In this document: positions 7,762 through 15,414 of the stretch, piece by piece
How the letters are laid out: each line of letters starts with the position of its first letter
Numbering within the stretch: the stretch's first letter is position 1
Origin: Thiomargarita sp.
Lineage (GTDB): Bacteria; Pseudomonadota; Gammaproteobacteria; Beggiatoales; Beggiatoaceae
NCBI GenBank assembly: GCA_030635005.1
Contig: DAOVZS010000016.1
Coordinates: 1 to 19,507 of the forward strand
Direction: 5' to 3'
Length of the DNA: 19,507 nucleotides
Program-made: the position numbers and the translations under genes
The notes under the pieces: model-generated
Databases searched by the model: none
The model's input: the letters and a program-made list of their open reading frames with translations, nothing else
Told to the model about the DNA's origin: nothing

Positions 7762-7783
7762 CTAGGGCGGTATTCATTAAAAC

Positions 7784-8626
7784 ATGAAACTCATCATCAT
7801 TACTGGCTTATCAGGTGCGGGTAAAAGTATTGCTTTACATAGCTTAGAAGATATGGGGGCGTATTGTATTGATAATTTACCCATTGAATTACTCTCTGTT
7901 TTTGCAGAAAAACATCCTAAAAAATTCGGCATTACTCAGGATTTTGTAGTGCTTGGCATAGATGCACGAACCATGCAAACGACCTTATTACAAGAACTTG
8001 GACACACTAAAATTCCATCCCAAGTCATTTATCTTGAGGCTGAAGATGCCGTATTGATTAAACGTTTTAGTGAAACACGCCGTAAACATCCCTTAACCAC
8101 ACAAGATATTTCCTTGGCAGAAGCGATCAAACGAGAGCGTGAATTACTTAACCCCTTAGCCAAAATTGCTGATATTCGCCTGAATACCAGTCAAATGCAT
8201 GTGCATCAATTGCGAGATATGATCCGCGTACAAGTGGGATTATGCCAAACACAAGGTCTTTCCCTATTATTTCAGTCTTTTGGTTTTAAGTATGGCGTGC
8301 CGACTGATGCCAATTTTGTTTTTGATGTACGTTGTTTACCTAATCCACATTGGAATAGTGCACTCACTCATTTAACAGGGCAAGAAGACGATGTCATCCA
8401 TTTTTTACAAGGGCAATCTAAGGTAGTAGAAATGCGTGAACATCTCATTCATTTTTTGGAAACTTGGATCCCCCAATTTAAAGCAGAAAATCGCAGTTAT
8501 TTAACCGTGGCTATTGGGTGTACTGGCGGACAACATCGATCCGTTTATTTAGCAGAGCAATTAGCACATCATTTTGACAAACAAGAATCTAGCGTGTTAG
8601 TACAGCATCGAGAGCTATTGATATGA
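7784..8626 (+). CDS. rapZ: RNase adapter protein RapZ (YvcJ-like P-loop ATP/GTP-binding protein)
   Basis: 280 residues, normal length. The Walker A is GLSGAGKS at 8-15, followed by the family-typical SIALHSLEDMGAYCIDNLP. The C-terminal domain shows FKYGVPTDANFVFDVRCLPNPHW and AIGCTGGQHRSVYLAEQL. In enterobacteria RapZ senses glucosamine-6-phosphate and directs RNase E to the sRNA GlmZ; in other bacteria the P-loop protein is tied to PTS and cell-wall precursor control, so the exact role here is inferred. The stop overlaps the next gene's ATG as ATGA. The ATG at 7784 has no clear Shine-Dalgarno, and the gene lies 59 nt after ahcY. hprK or ptsN, the usual upstream neighbours in proteobacteria, are not in the window. 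Confidence 0.96.
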   Translation: MKLIIITGLSGAGKSIALHSLEDMGAYCIDNLPIELLSVFAEKHPKKFGITQDFVVLGIDARTMQTTLLQELGHTKIPSQVIYLEAEDAVLIKRFSETRRKHPLTTQDISLAEAIKRERELLNPLAKIADIRLNTSQMHVHQLRDMIRVQVGLCQTQGLSLLFQSFGFKYGVPTDANFVFDVRCLPNPHWNSALTHLTGQEDDVIHFLQGQSKVVEMREHLIHFLETWIPQFKAENRSYLTVAIGCTGGQHRSVYLAEQLAHHFDKQESSVLVQHRELLI

Positions 8627-9027
8627 GCGTAGGTATTTTACTCATCACTCATGATGATGTCGGAACAAGTTTATTAGAAAGTTTACGACGTATGTTGGGT
8701 AAAAACTTGCCTTTACAAGTGAAAGCCTTATCCATTCGTCATGAAAATGATCCCCTTGCTTTTTGCTATCATGCAGAAATTTTTTGCAAATATTTGAATA
8801 AAGGTGGGGGTGTATTGGTACTGACTGATCTATTTGGGGCAACCCCTTGCAATATTGCGTGTAGCTTAATTGCGCATTATCGTGTACGCATCGTTGCAGG
8901 TGTTAATTTGCCGATGTTAATTAAAGTCATGAATTATGCCACATTAGATTTAGACACACTGGCAAATAAAGCATTGTCAGGCGGTTGTCAAGGCATCTTA
9001 GATGTCAACTCTGTTCTTGGAGATTAA
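8623..9027 (+). CDS. PTS EIIA component, mannose family
   Basis: 134 residues, a single EIIA(Man)-type domain. The phosphoryl-accepting His is His10 in ILLITH, and LVLTDLFGATPCNIA matches the DLFGGSPxN signature of the family. It would accept phosphate from HPr in the cytoplasm. No EIIB or EIIC gene is present nearby, so it probably has a regulatory rather than a transport function, as known for the rapZ-manX-ptsH-ptsI clusters of many proteobacteria. Its start overlaps the rapZ stop by 4 nt (ATGA), implying coupled translation. A dispersed repeat separates it from ptsH. Confidence 0.92.
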   Translation: MSVGILLITHDDVGTSLLESLRRMLGKNLPLQVKALSIRHENDPLAFCYHAEIFCKYLNKGGGVLVLTDLFGATPCNIACSLIAHYRVRIVAGVNLPMLIKVMNYATLDLDTLANKALSGGCQGILDVNSVLGD

Positions 9028-9037
9028 CCTCTGAAAA

Positions 9038-9085
9038 ACCTAGGGCGTTGCCCCAGGCTGATATATGTCGCCCTTTCAGGGCTTG
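9038..9085 (-). repeat. Dispersed two-hairpin repeat, copy 3 (inverted)
   Basis: Reverse complement of copy 1 (6298-6345) with one difference in 48 nt. It fills most of the 89-nt gap between the EIIA gene and ptsH, inside an operon whose other joints overlap or are 4 nt. In the transcribed strand the long hairpin has an A-C mismatch where copy 1 has a G-U pair. Confidence 0.9.
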
Positions 9086-9116
9086 TCTGACAGGGACTAA
9101 CTGAATAATAAGCCAT

Positions 9117-9386
9117 ATGTTGACACAAACACTTTTAATTATTAATAAATTAGGATTACATGCACGTGCTGCAAGCAAACTGGTTAAGCTTGCTTCTTCT
9201 TTTGAAAGCCATATACAAGTGAAACGCAAACATCAAGAGGTGAATGCTAAAAGCATTATGGGTGTGATGTTATTAGCGGCTTCTAAAGGTACAGAAATTG
9301 AATTAATTATTGAAGGGGTAGATGAAATCAATGCGATGGAAGGCTTATGTGATTTAATACAAAATGGTTTTGGAGAATCAGAGTGA
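9117..9386 (+). CDS. ptsH: Phosphocarrier protein HPr
   Basis: 89 residues. HPr passes phosphate from EI to EIIA. The His15 site is intact in NKLGLHARAASKLV, and Ser46 lies in NAKSIMGVM, the region phosphorylated by HPr kinase/phosphorylase in organisms that have HprK. Both sites fall exactly at their standard positions. The start at 9117 has no obvious Shine-Dalgarno in the upstream AATAATAAGCCAT. The stop overlaps the ptsI start as GTGA. The presence of a full Ser46 box suggests that an hprK exists elsewhere in the genome, which the window cannot show. Confidence 0.96.
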   Translation: MLTQTLLIINKLGLHARAASKLVKLASSFESHIQVKRKHQEVNAKSIMGVMLLAASKGTEIELIIEGVDEINAMEGLCDLIQNGFGESE

Positions 9387-11131
9387 GTTTAACCCTACAT
9401 GGTATTGGTGTTTCCAGAGGGATTGCGATTGGTAAAGTTCATATTGTTAAGCACGAACCCGTAGAAATTAGCGAATATTGTTTACCGAAACAACATCTTG
9501 ATGAAGAAATCTTACGATTTGAAAAAGCACACAATCTCGCCCGTGAACAATTACAAGAAATACAGGAACGCTTGCCCAAAGAGTCTACTGTTGATATTGC
9601 AGGTTTTATTGATGCCCATTTATTAATGCTGGATGACAGTCTTTTGAGTAAAATTCCAAGAGATCTGATTTATAAACATCAATGTAATGCAGAATGGGCT
9701 TTACAAATGCAATGTGAAAGCATTGTAGAACGATTTGAGAAAATTGATGATCCCTATTTCAAAGCACGTCAAGATGATGTCAAACAGGTCGTCACACGTA
9801 TACAGCGTATTTTACGGGGGTATCCAGATCCCTCATTCGATTTGGCAGTCACAGATTTAGCACAATCCATTGTCTTAGCAGATGATTTGAGCCCAGCCGA
9901 TACCATATTAATGCGACATCATGGTATTCTCGCTTTTGCAACAGAATATGGAGGTACAACCTCTCATACCGCCATTTTAGCCCGTAGTTTAGGCATTCCA
10001 GCCATTGTGGGATTACATCGTGCTAGCCCTTATATTCAACCTGATGAGCTTATTATTGTAGATGGCACACGTGGCGTCATTCTGGCAGAACCCGATGAAT
10101 GTAATTTACATTACTACAAAATACGTCAATATAATGATAAATGCTCACGTGCTGCATTAAATAAAATCAAAAAATCGCCTACTATCACGCGTGATGGTAT
10201 TCCGATTACTTTAGACATTAATATTGAATTTCCAGAAGATATGGTGGCTGTTCAACGTGTTGGGGGAGAAGGCATTGGCTTATATCGGACAGAATTCTTA
10301 TTTATGAATCGTGTTGCCCCGCCCAATGAAGAAGAACATTTTGAAGCCTATCGAAAAGTCATTCAGGCGTTAAAAGGTCATACCGTTACCATACGTACCG
10401 TTGATCTGGGCTCAGATAAACAAGTGACTGACAGTCGTTATCATGATGGAGTAGCCACCAATCCAGCACTGGGATTGCGTGCCGTGCGTCTCTGTTTAAA
10501 AGATCACAAATTATTTAAACCGCAATTACGGGCTATTTTGCGTGCTTCAGCGATAGGAAAAGTGCGTATGATGATACCCATGGTATGTGATTTACAAGAA
10601 ATCACACAAATTAAGCATATGATTCAGGAAATGAGAACGGAATTACGCCATAAATCTCTAGAATTTGATCCCGCAATGCCGATTGGTATCATGGTAGAAG
10701 TCCCCGCGATGGCGATTTGTATTGATTTTTTAATGCCTGAAATAGATTTTTTATCCATAGGTACCAATGATTTAATTCAATATACCTTAGCGATTGATCG
10801 CAATGATGAAGCGGTTAGCTATTTATATAATCCTTTACATCCTGCTGTCTTACGTTTAATCAAAATGAGTATTGATGGTGCAAATAAAGCAGGCAAGCCG
10901 ATCAGTATGTGCGGTGAAATGGCGAGTGATAGTCGTTATATTCGATTATTACTGGGATTAGGATTACGTTCCTTTAGTGTCAATCCAGAATCTTATTTAG
11001 AAATTAAAAAAATTATTATTAACAGTAATTTGAGAGGTTTAACACATATTGCAAATCAAATTCTTCAAACGGCGTCACAAGATAATATTAATAGTTTATT
11101 AGACACGATTAATGTCAGAATTGATATATGA
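9383..11131 (+). CDS. ptsI: Phosphoenolpyruvate-protein phosphotransferase (PTS enzyme I)
   Basis: 582 residues, full length. It takes phosphate from phosphoenolpyruvate to an active-site His and passes it to HPr. The active His is His195 in YGGTTSHTAILARSLGIPA; the PEP-binding barrel shows GGEGIGLYRTEFLFM, RTVDLGSDKQ and NPALGLRAVRL, and the catalytic Cys510 lies in SMCGEMASD. Translation starts at GTG 9383, overlapping the ptsH stop, with GGAG about 8 nt upstream. The stop overlaps the mgtE start as ATGA. No N-terminal GAF domain is present, so this is a standard EI and not EI-Ntr (PtsP). Confidence 0.97.
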   Translation: MSLTLHGIGVSRGIAIGKVHIVKHEPVEISEYCLPKQHLDEEILRFEKAHNLAREQLQEIQERLPKESTVDIAGFIDAHLLMLDDSLLSKIPRDLIYKHQCNAEWALQMQCESIVERFEKIDDPYFKARQDDVKQVVTRIQRILRGYPDPSFDLAVTDLAQSIVLADDLSPADTILMRHHGILAFATEYGGTTSHTAILARSLGIPAIVGLHRASPYIQPDELIIVDGTRGVILAEPDECNLHYYKIRQYNDKCSRAALNKIKKSPTITRDGIPITLDINIEFPEDMVAVQRVGGEGIGLYRTEFLFMNRVAPPNEEEHFEAYRKVIQALKGHTVTIRTVDLGSDKQVTDSRYHDGVATNPALGLRAVRLCLKDHKLFKPQLRAILRASAIGKVRMMIPMVCDLQEITQIKHMIQEMRTELRHKSLEFDPAMPIGIMVEVPAMAICIDFLMPEIDFLSIGTNDLIQYTLAIDRNDEAVSYLYNPLHPAVLRLIKMSIDGANKAGKPISMCGEMASDSRYIRLLLGLGLRSFSVNPESYLEIKKIIINSNLRGLTHIANQILQTASQDNINSLLDTINVRIDI

Positions 11132-12444
11132 TCACGAATACCTTGCATGATGCCTTAGATTCTCACGCTGATATTCAGACACTCGTCAAAACATTACATC
11201 CCTCTGAAATTGCAGACAGTTTAGAATCATTACCCGAAACGCAACGTGATCGTTTGTGGGCTTGTGTCAAACAGGCAAAAGTGCTGGCGTATCTCAGTGA
11301 TGGGGTACGTGGTGAATTAATGCAAGACATGTTACCCACTAAAATTGCCAAAGCCGTCAAAAGCATGGAAATTGATGATGCTGTGGATGTGTTGCAAGAT
11401 TTACCTGATGATAAAGTGGAACAAGTCTTACAAGTAATGGATTTGCAAGATTATCGGCGTTTAAGACAGGTATTATTCTATCCAGAAGATTCAGCAGGCG
11501 GTTTAATGAATATCGATGTGTTAACCGTGTCGACTGATATCACTTTAAGGATGGTTTTGCGTTATTTACGTGAATTTACCACATTACCCGAAAAAACTGA
11601 TATCTTGATGGTAGTAGATAGCCATAACTGTTATCAAGGAGGCTTATTAATCACCGATTTATTGATTAATGATCCCACCGTGATCGTCGAACAAGTCATG
11701 TCTACTGATTTAAAAGCGATTTCAGCACACTTATCAGCACATGATGTCGCATTGTTATTTGAACAACGTGATTTATTATCAGTACCTGTGATAGATAATC
11801 AGGGGATTTTAGTGGGGCGTATTACGATTGATGATGTGGTTGATGTTATTCGAGCTGAAGCCGATCATAATTTAATGGGCAGTGCAGGCTTAGATGAACA
11901 TAATGATATGTTTGCACCTGTTTTAAGCACAACTCGTGATCGTGCATTATGGTTAGGGGTTAATTTAGGCACCGCATTTTTAGCCTCTTATGTGATAGGA
12001 TTATTTGAAGCGACTTTAGAACACATGGTTGCGTTGGCAATCTTAATGCCAGTGGTTGCCAGTATGGGCGGCATTGCAGGCAGTCAAACCTTAACCATTG
12101 TCATTCGAGGCATGGCGCTTGATCAAATCACCCCTACTAATATCCCGTGGTTACTCAAAAAAGAATTGGCGGTGGGTATATTGAATGGTATTTTCTGGGC
12201 AATGGTAGTCGCCATCATCACCCTTTTATGGTTTAGTAATCTCACATTAGGAATCATTATTGGCAGTGCTTTGCTGATTAATTTATGTATTGCTGCCTTA
12301 GCAGGTGTACTGATTCCTTTATTTTTAAAACGCTTATCCATCGATCCTGCCCTTGCCTCTAGTGTCACCTTGACAACAATTACTGATATTATCGGATTTG
12401 GGACACTTTTAGGATTAGCCACTATTTTTTTACACACTTTTTAA
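11128..12444 (+). CDS. mgtE: Magnesium channel/transporter MgtE
   Basis: 438 residues in the classical order: an N-terminal superhelical MgtE_N domain (about 1-130), two CBS domains (about 135-250, with DLLSVPVIDNQGILVGRITIDDVVDVI), a connecting helix, and five membrane segments from about 270. The pore-region signatures PVVASMGGIAGSQTLTIVIRG and DPALASSVTLTTITDIIGF are intact. MgtE passes Mg2+ through the inner membrane and is gated by cytosolic Mg2+ at the N and CBS domains. Its ATG overlaps the ptsI stop (ATGA). A ptsH-ptsI-mgtE arrangement is known in other proteobacteria with incomplete PTS, which suggests a functional link. Confidence 0.96.
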   Translation: MITNTLHDALDSHADIQTLVKTLHPSEIADSLESLPETQRDRLWACVKQAKVLAYLSDGVRGELMQDMLPTKIAKAVKSMEIDDAVDVLQDLPDDKVEQVLQVMDLQDYRRLRQVLFYPEDSAGGLMNIDVLTVSTDITLRMVLRYLREFTTLPEKTDILMVVDSHNCYQGGLLITDLLINDPTVIVEQVMSTDLKAISAHLSAHDVALLFEQRDLLSVPVIDNQGILVGRITIDDVVDVIRAEADHNLMGSAGLDEHNDMFAPVLSTTRDRALWLGVNLGTAFLASYVIGLFEATLEHMVALAILMPVVASMGGIAGSQTLTIVIRGMALDQITPTNIPWLLKKELAVGILNGIFWAMVVAIITLLWFSNLTLGIIIGSALLINLCIAALAGVLIPLFLKRLSIDPALASSVTLTTITDIIGFGTLLGLATIFLHTF

Positions 12445-12451
12445 ATAAAAT

Positions 12452-13138
12452 ATGAACGTTGATCAAGAAGAACTTGAAAAATTTAGTATATTAGCTTCAC
12501 GTTGGTGGGATACAGAAAGCGAATTTAAACCTTTACATGAGATTAATCCTTTACGTTTACAGTATATTGAGCAGGCGATTGGGGGCTTTAAAAATAAAAA
12601 TATTTTAGATGTGGGCTGTGGTGGGGGTATTTTAAGTGAAAGTATGGCACACGCAGGCGCTCATGTGACAGGCATTGATATGGGAGAAGCAGCCTTAAGT
12701 GTTGCAAAATTACATTTATATGAATCTGAGCTGACAGTAGATTATCAACAGATCACTGTTGAACAATTAGCAGAAGAGCACCCAGCTCGTTTTGATGTCG
12801 TCACATGTATGGAAATGTTAGAACATGTACCCGATCCTGCCTCTATTGTCACCGCCTGTCATACACTTGTCAAACCTGGCGGGCACGTCTTTTATTCTAC
12901 ACTGAATAAAAATCCAAAATCTTATTTATTTGCTATTATTGGGGCAGAATATATTTTAAAACTATTACCCAAAGGCACGCATGATTATAGTAAATTTATT
13001 CGCCCCGCCACATTAGCACACTGGATACGGCTTGCAGGCAGTGACGTGAAAGGGATGACAGGGTTACATTATCATCCCTTCACTCAAAAATATTCTTTAG
13101 GACAAAATGTGTCAGTGAATTATCTGATTTGGGCTTGA
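12452..13138 (+). CDS. ubiG: Ubiquinone biosynthesis O-methyltransferase UbiG
   Basis: 228 residues, class I SAM-dependent methyltransferase. Family markers: ASRWWDTESEFKPLHEINPLRLQYI at the N-terminus, motif I ILDVGCGGGILSE, MEMLEHVPDP, and STLNKNPKSYLFAIIGAEYIL followed by LPKGTHDYSKFI, which is specific to UbiG. It performs both O-methylations in ubiquinone synthesis at the membrane surface and uses the SAM made by metK. It begins 7 nt after mgtE without a clear Shine-Dalgarno, so it probably depends on coupling to the upstream gene. Confidence 0.96.
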   Translation: MNVDQEELEKFSILASRWWDTESEFKPLHEINPLRLQYIEQAIGGFKNKNILDVGCGGGILSESMAHAGAHVTGIDMGEAALSVAKLHLYESELTVDYQQITVEQLAEEHPARFDVVTCMEMLEHVPDPASIVTACHTLVKPGGHVFYSTLNKNPKSYLFAIIGAEYILKLLPKGTHDYSKFIRPATLAHWIRLAGSDVKGMTGLHYHPFTQKYSLGQNVSVNYLIWA

Positions 13139-13170
13139 CATTAAAAAAAACTTTTTAGAATTGTCATTTT

Positions 13171-13179
13171 TGGTATAAT
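13171..13179 (+). promoter_or_regulatory. Extended -10 promoter for yajD-soeBC
   Basis: TGGTATAAT at 13171-13179 matches the extended -10 consensus (TGnTATAAT), 19 nt before the yajD ATG. There is no good -35 at the right distance. A TTGACA at 13135-13140 overlaps the ubiG stop but is too far away for this -10; it could only serve a weaker TAGAAT at 13156. Confidence 0.65.
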
Positions 13180-13198
13180 TTATAATAGGTAGATAGAG

Positions 13199-13582
13199 AT
13201 GTTATCCAGAAAAAAGAAAACACCTAATCTTGAACGTTTAAACAAAGTTGTGGCAGCAGCACGTGTCAATCAGGATGAACGGGAAAAAGGCTATCGCGAA
13301 CAAGCTTTAAAGCTTTATCCTTGGATATGCGGACGATGTGGACGTGAATTTGCAGGAAAAACTCTGAGAGAACTCACGGTTCATCACAGGGATCATAATC
13401 ATGATAATAATCCAACCAATGGCACTAATTGGGAATTATTATGTTTGTATTGTCACGATAATGAACATTCACGATATATTGAAGAAGCCCAATATGGGAG
13501 TGGGGTGACGCCAGGTGGTGATCATGAAGACACGTCTACCCATCAACCCTTTGCAAATCTTGAAGGATTGCTAAAGCGATAA
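13199..13582 (+). CDS. yajD: HNH nuclease family protein YajD
   Basis: 127 residues, closely resembling Escherichia coli YajD from memory (shared YREQALKLYPWICGRCGREF, LRELTVHHRDHNHDNNP, NWELLCLYCHDNEHSRYIE). Zinc-binding Cys44/Cys47 and Cys82/Cys85 frame the HNH core with His62-His63, Asn78-region and His86/His90. The N-terminus has about 20 extra, basic residues. The cellular role of YajD is not established; the fold predicts metal-dependent cutting of nucleic acid. It has its own promoter and an AGGTAG/AGAG ribosome binding site, and is followed 37 nt later by soeB, where a catalytic soeA might be expected. Confidence 0.92.
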   Translation: MLSRKKKTPNLERLNKVVAAARVNQDEREKGYREQALKLYPWICGRCGREFAGKTLRELTVHHRDHNHDNNPTNGTNWELLCLYCHDNEHSRYIEEAQYGSGVTPGGDHEDTSTHQPFANLEGLLKR

Positions 13583-13619
13583 TGCTCAATTTATTCAATT
13601 ACAGAGAAAAAAAGAACTC

Positions 13620-14354
13620 ATGAAACAACTCGCCCTACTGATTGATCTCAATGTGTGCGTGGGCTGTAGTGCCTGTGTCACCAGTTGTAAGGAGTGGAAT
13701 ACCTCTGGCTGGGCAGGACCTATGTCAGATTTTAATCCTTATGATGCGAATCCCACCGGGACTTTTTTTAATCGGGTACAAACGTTTGAAGTGGGCACTT
13801 TTCCGAATACAGAAACGATACATTTTCCCAAAAGTTGTTTGCATTGTGAAGATCCGCCTTGTGTGCCTGTATGTCCTACAGGTGCAAGCTATAAGCGTGA
13901 AGCAGATGGGATTGTGTTAGTGGATTATGATAAATGTATTGGATGTAAATATTGTTCTTGGGCGTGTCCTTATGGAGCACGTGAATTTGATCAATATCAA
14001 AAAGTGATGAAAAAATGTACATTGTGCGTGGATCGCATTTATGACCAAACCTTACCAGAAACAGAGCGTAAACCTGCGTGTGTATTGGCTTGCCCCACAA
14101 GTGCACGTTTATTTGGCGATGTACATGATCCTGATTCTGACGTATCTCAATTAATACGAGAGAGAGGCGGGTATCAATTAATGCCTGAATGGGGCACACA
14201 TCCCTCAAATCATTATTTACCCAGACATAAAGTGCATTTCACAATTCATGAAGATGAATTACAACGTTCTGACAATCCGTTAAAGAAAGAAGGTGTATTG
14301 CCTGATCTGCCCAAAGATCAACAAACATCAGAAGATATTTTCACGAGTTGGTAA
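13620..14354 (+). CDS. soeB: Iron-sulfur electron-transfer subunit of a DMSO-reductase-family complex, SoeB-like
   Basis: 244 residues with four [4Fe-4S] binding groups: CVGCSACVTSC (13-23), CLHCEDPPCVPVC, CIGCKYCSWAC, and CTLC paired with CVLAC, 16 ligand cysteines in all. There is no signal peptide, so it faces the cytoplasm. The sequence, including ALLIDLNVCVGC, GTFFNRVQTFEVG and EWGTHPSNHYLPRHK, resembles SoeB of the cytoplasmic sulfite dehydrogenase SoeABC of purple sulfur bacteria, which oxidises sulfite to sulfate and feeds quinone. Other DMSO-reductase-type complexes are possible, but the pairing with a DmsC-like anchor supports Soe. No molybdoenzyme subunit is present upstream. Confidence 0.85.
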   Translation: MKQLALLIDLNVCVGCSACVTSCKEWNTSGWAGPMSDFNPYDANPTGTFFNRVQTFEVGTFPNTETIHFPKSCLHCEDPPCVPVCPTGASYKREADGIVLVDYDKCIGCKYCSWACPYGAREFDQYQKVMKKCTLCVDRIYDQTLPETERKPACVLACPTSARLFGDVHDPDSDVSQLIRERGGYQLMPEWGTHPSNHYLPRHKVHFTIHEDELQRSDNPLKKEGVLPDLPKDQQTSEDIFTSW

Positions 14355-14375
14355 TTATTATATTAGAGGTTATTT

Positions 14376-15359
14376 ATGCATCCCGCATTTTCAGTTATTT
14401 TTTTAAGCACTTTAATTGGTGTTGGACAAGGTTTGTTTTTAGCCCTATATACGGGGCAAATATATGCTATGATGCATTTATTACCCACACAAGAAAGCCA
14501 TAGCTTTTATGCAGTGGGGAGCGTTCTTGCGTTCTTTTTTCTGGCAGCAGGTCTTTTTGCCTCGATTTTTCATTTAGGACGTCCCATGAGAGGATGGCGT
14601 GCTATGAGTCAATGGCGTACTTCTTGGCTTTCCCGAGAAGTCATTATTTTACCCGTCACGTTGTGTTTGGTGGGGGCTTATGCTGCATGCCATTATTTTT
14701 CTTGGACGACGCCATTTTTTACCTTAGCAGAAACCTATCCCATTGATCCCTCGTTAGTCGTGGGTGCTGTGGCTACAATCAGCACGTTTGCCTTATTTTT
14801 ATGTACAGGCATGGTTTATGCGGGCTTAAAATTCTTGCAAGCATGGTATACACCCTTGACTATCCTCAATTATGTCTTATTGGGTGGGGCTTCTGGTTTT
14901 ACCCTAGCCGCTGCATTTTCTGCGTATCTAGGGACTGAGATCGTCAGTTTCTATGCCTTATGGGCAATATTATTGACCAGTATTGCCTTTATGATTAGAT
15001 TATCAAGTTTGATACGTAACAGTCAGTTAAAATCACCCTCAACCCTACAAACAGCGATTGGTGTACGTCATAGTATTATTGCTCAAAAAACACAAGGTGC
15101 CATGTGTGGTTCTTTTAATACACGTGAATTTTTTCATCATCAATCTGATGAACGACTCAAAACGGTTAAAACACTGTTCTTGTTTTTAGTCTTTCCAACT
15201 CCTATTTCACTGATTATCCTTGCTTTATCAGGTATATTCTCTGTCAATCTCTTGATAAGTGCTTTTATAATCCAATATTTTGGACTGATTTTTGAACGTT
15301 GGTATTTTTTCACAGAAGCCAGCCATCCACAAAATCTTTATTATCAAACTGTCGGATAG
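14376..15359 (+). CDS. soeC: Membrane anchor subunit, DmsC/SoeC-like
   Basis: 327 residues, very hydrophobic, with about eight membrane segments starting with MHPAFSVIFLSTLIGVGQGLFLALYTGQ. The DmsC-type pattern includes AAGLFASIFHLGRPMRGWRAMSQWRTSWLSREV near residues 55-90. It would anchor the SoeB subunit and pass electrons to the quinone pool in the inner membrane. A good ribosome binding site (AGAGG) lies 7 nt upstream, 21 nt after soeB, so the two are co-transcribed. A loop around residues 220-260 carries several His and a Cys (MCGSFNTREFFHHQ). The name SoeC depends on soeB and family resemblance. Confidence 0.83.
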   Translation: MHPAFSVIFLSTLIGVGQGLFLALYTGQIYAMMHLLPTQESHSFYAVGSVLAFFFLAAGLFASIFHLGRPMRGWRAMSQWRTSWLSREVIILPVTLCLVGAYAACHYFSWTTPFFTLAETYPIDPSLVVGAVATISTFALFLCTGMVYAGLKFLQAWYTPLTILNYVLLGGASGFTLAAAFSAYLGTEIVSFYALWAILLTSIAFMIRLSSLIRNSQLKSPSTLQTAIGVRHSIIAQKTQGAMCGSFNTREFFHHQSDERLKTVKTLFLFLVFPTPISLIILALSGIFSVNLLISAFIIQYFGLIFERWYFFTEASHPQNLYYQTVG

Positions 15360-15414
15360 AATTTAAAAAATGGTTTATACTTATTGATAACGACTTCCAC
15401 AGGAGAATATTTTA

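Noticed and set aside
7732..7770. Intrinsic terminator after ahcY
   Set aside because: A good stem exists but no run of T follows on either useful side, so termination is not supported.
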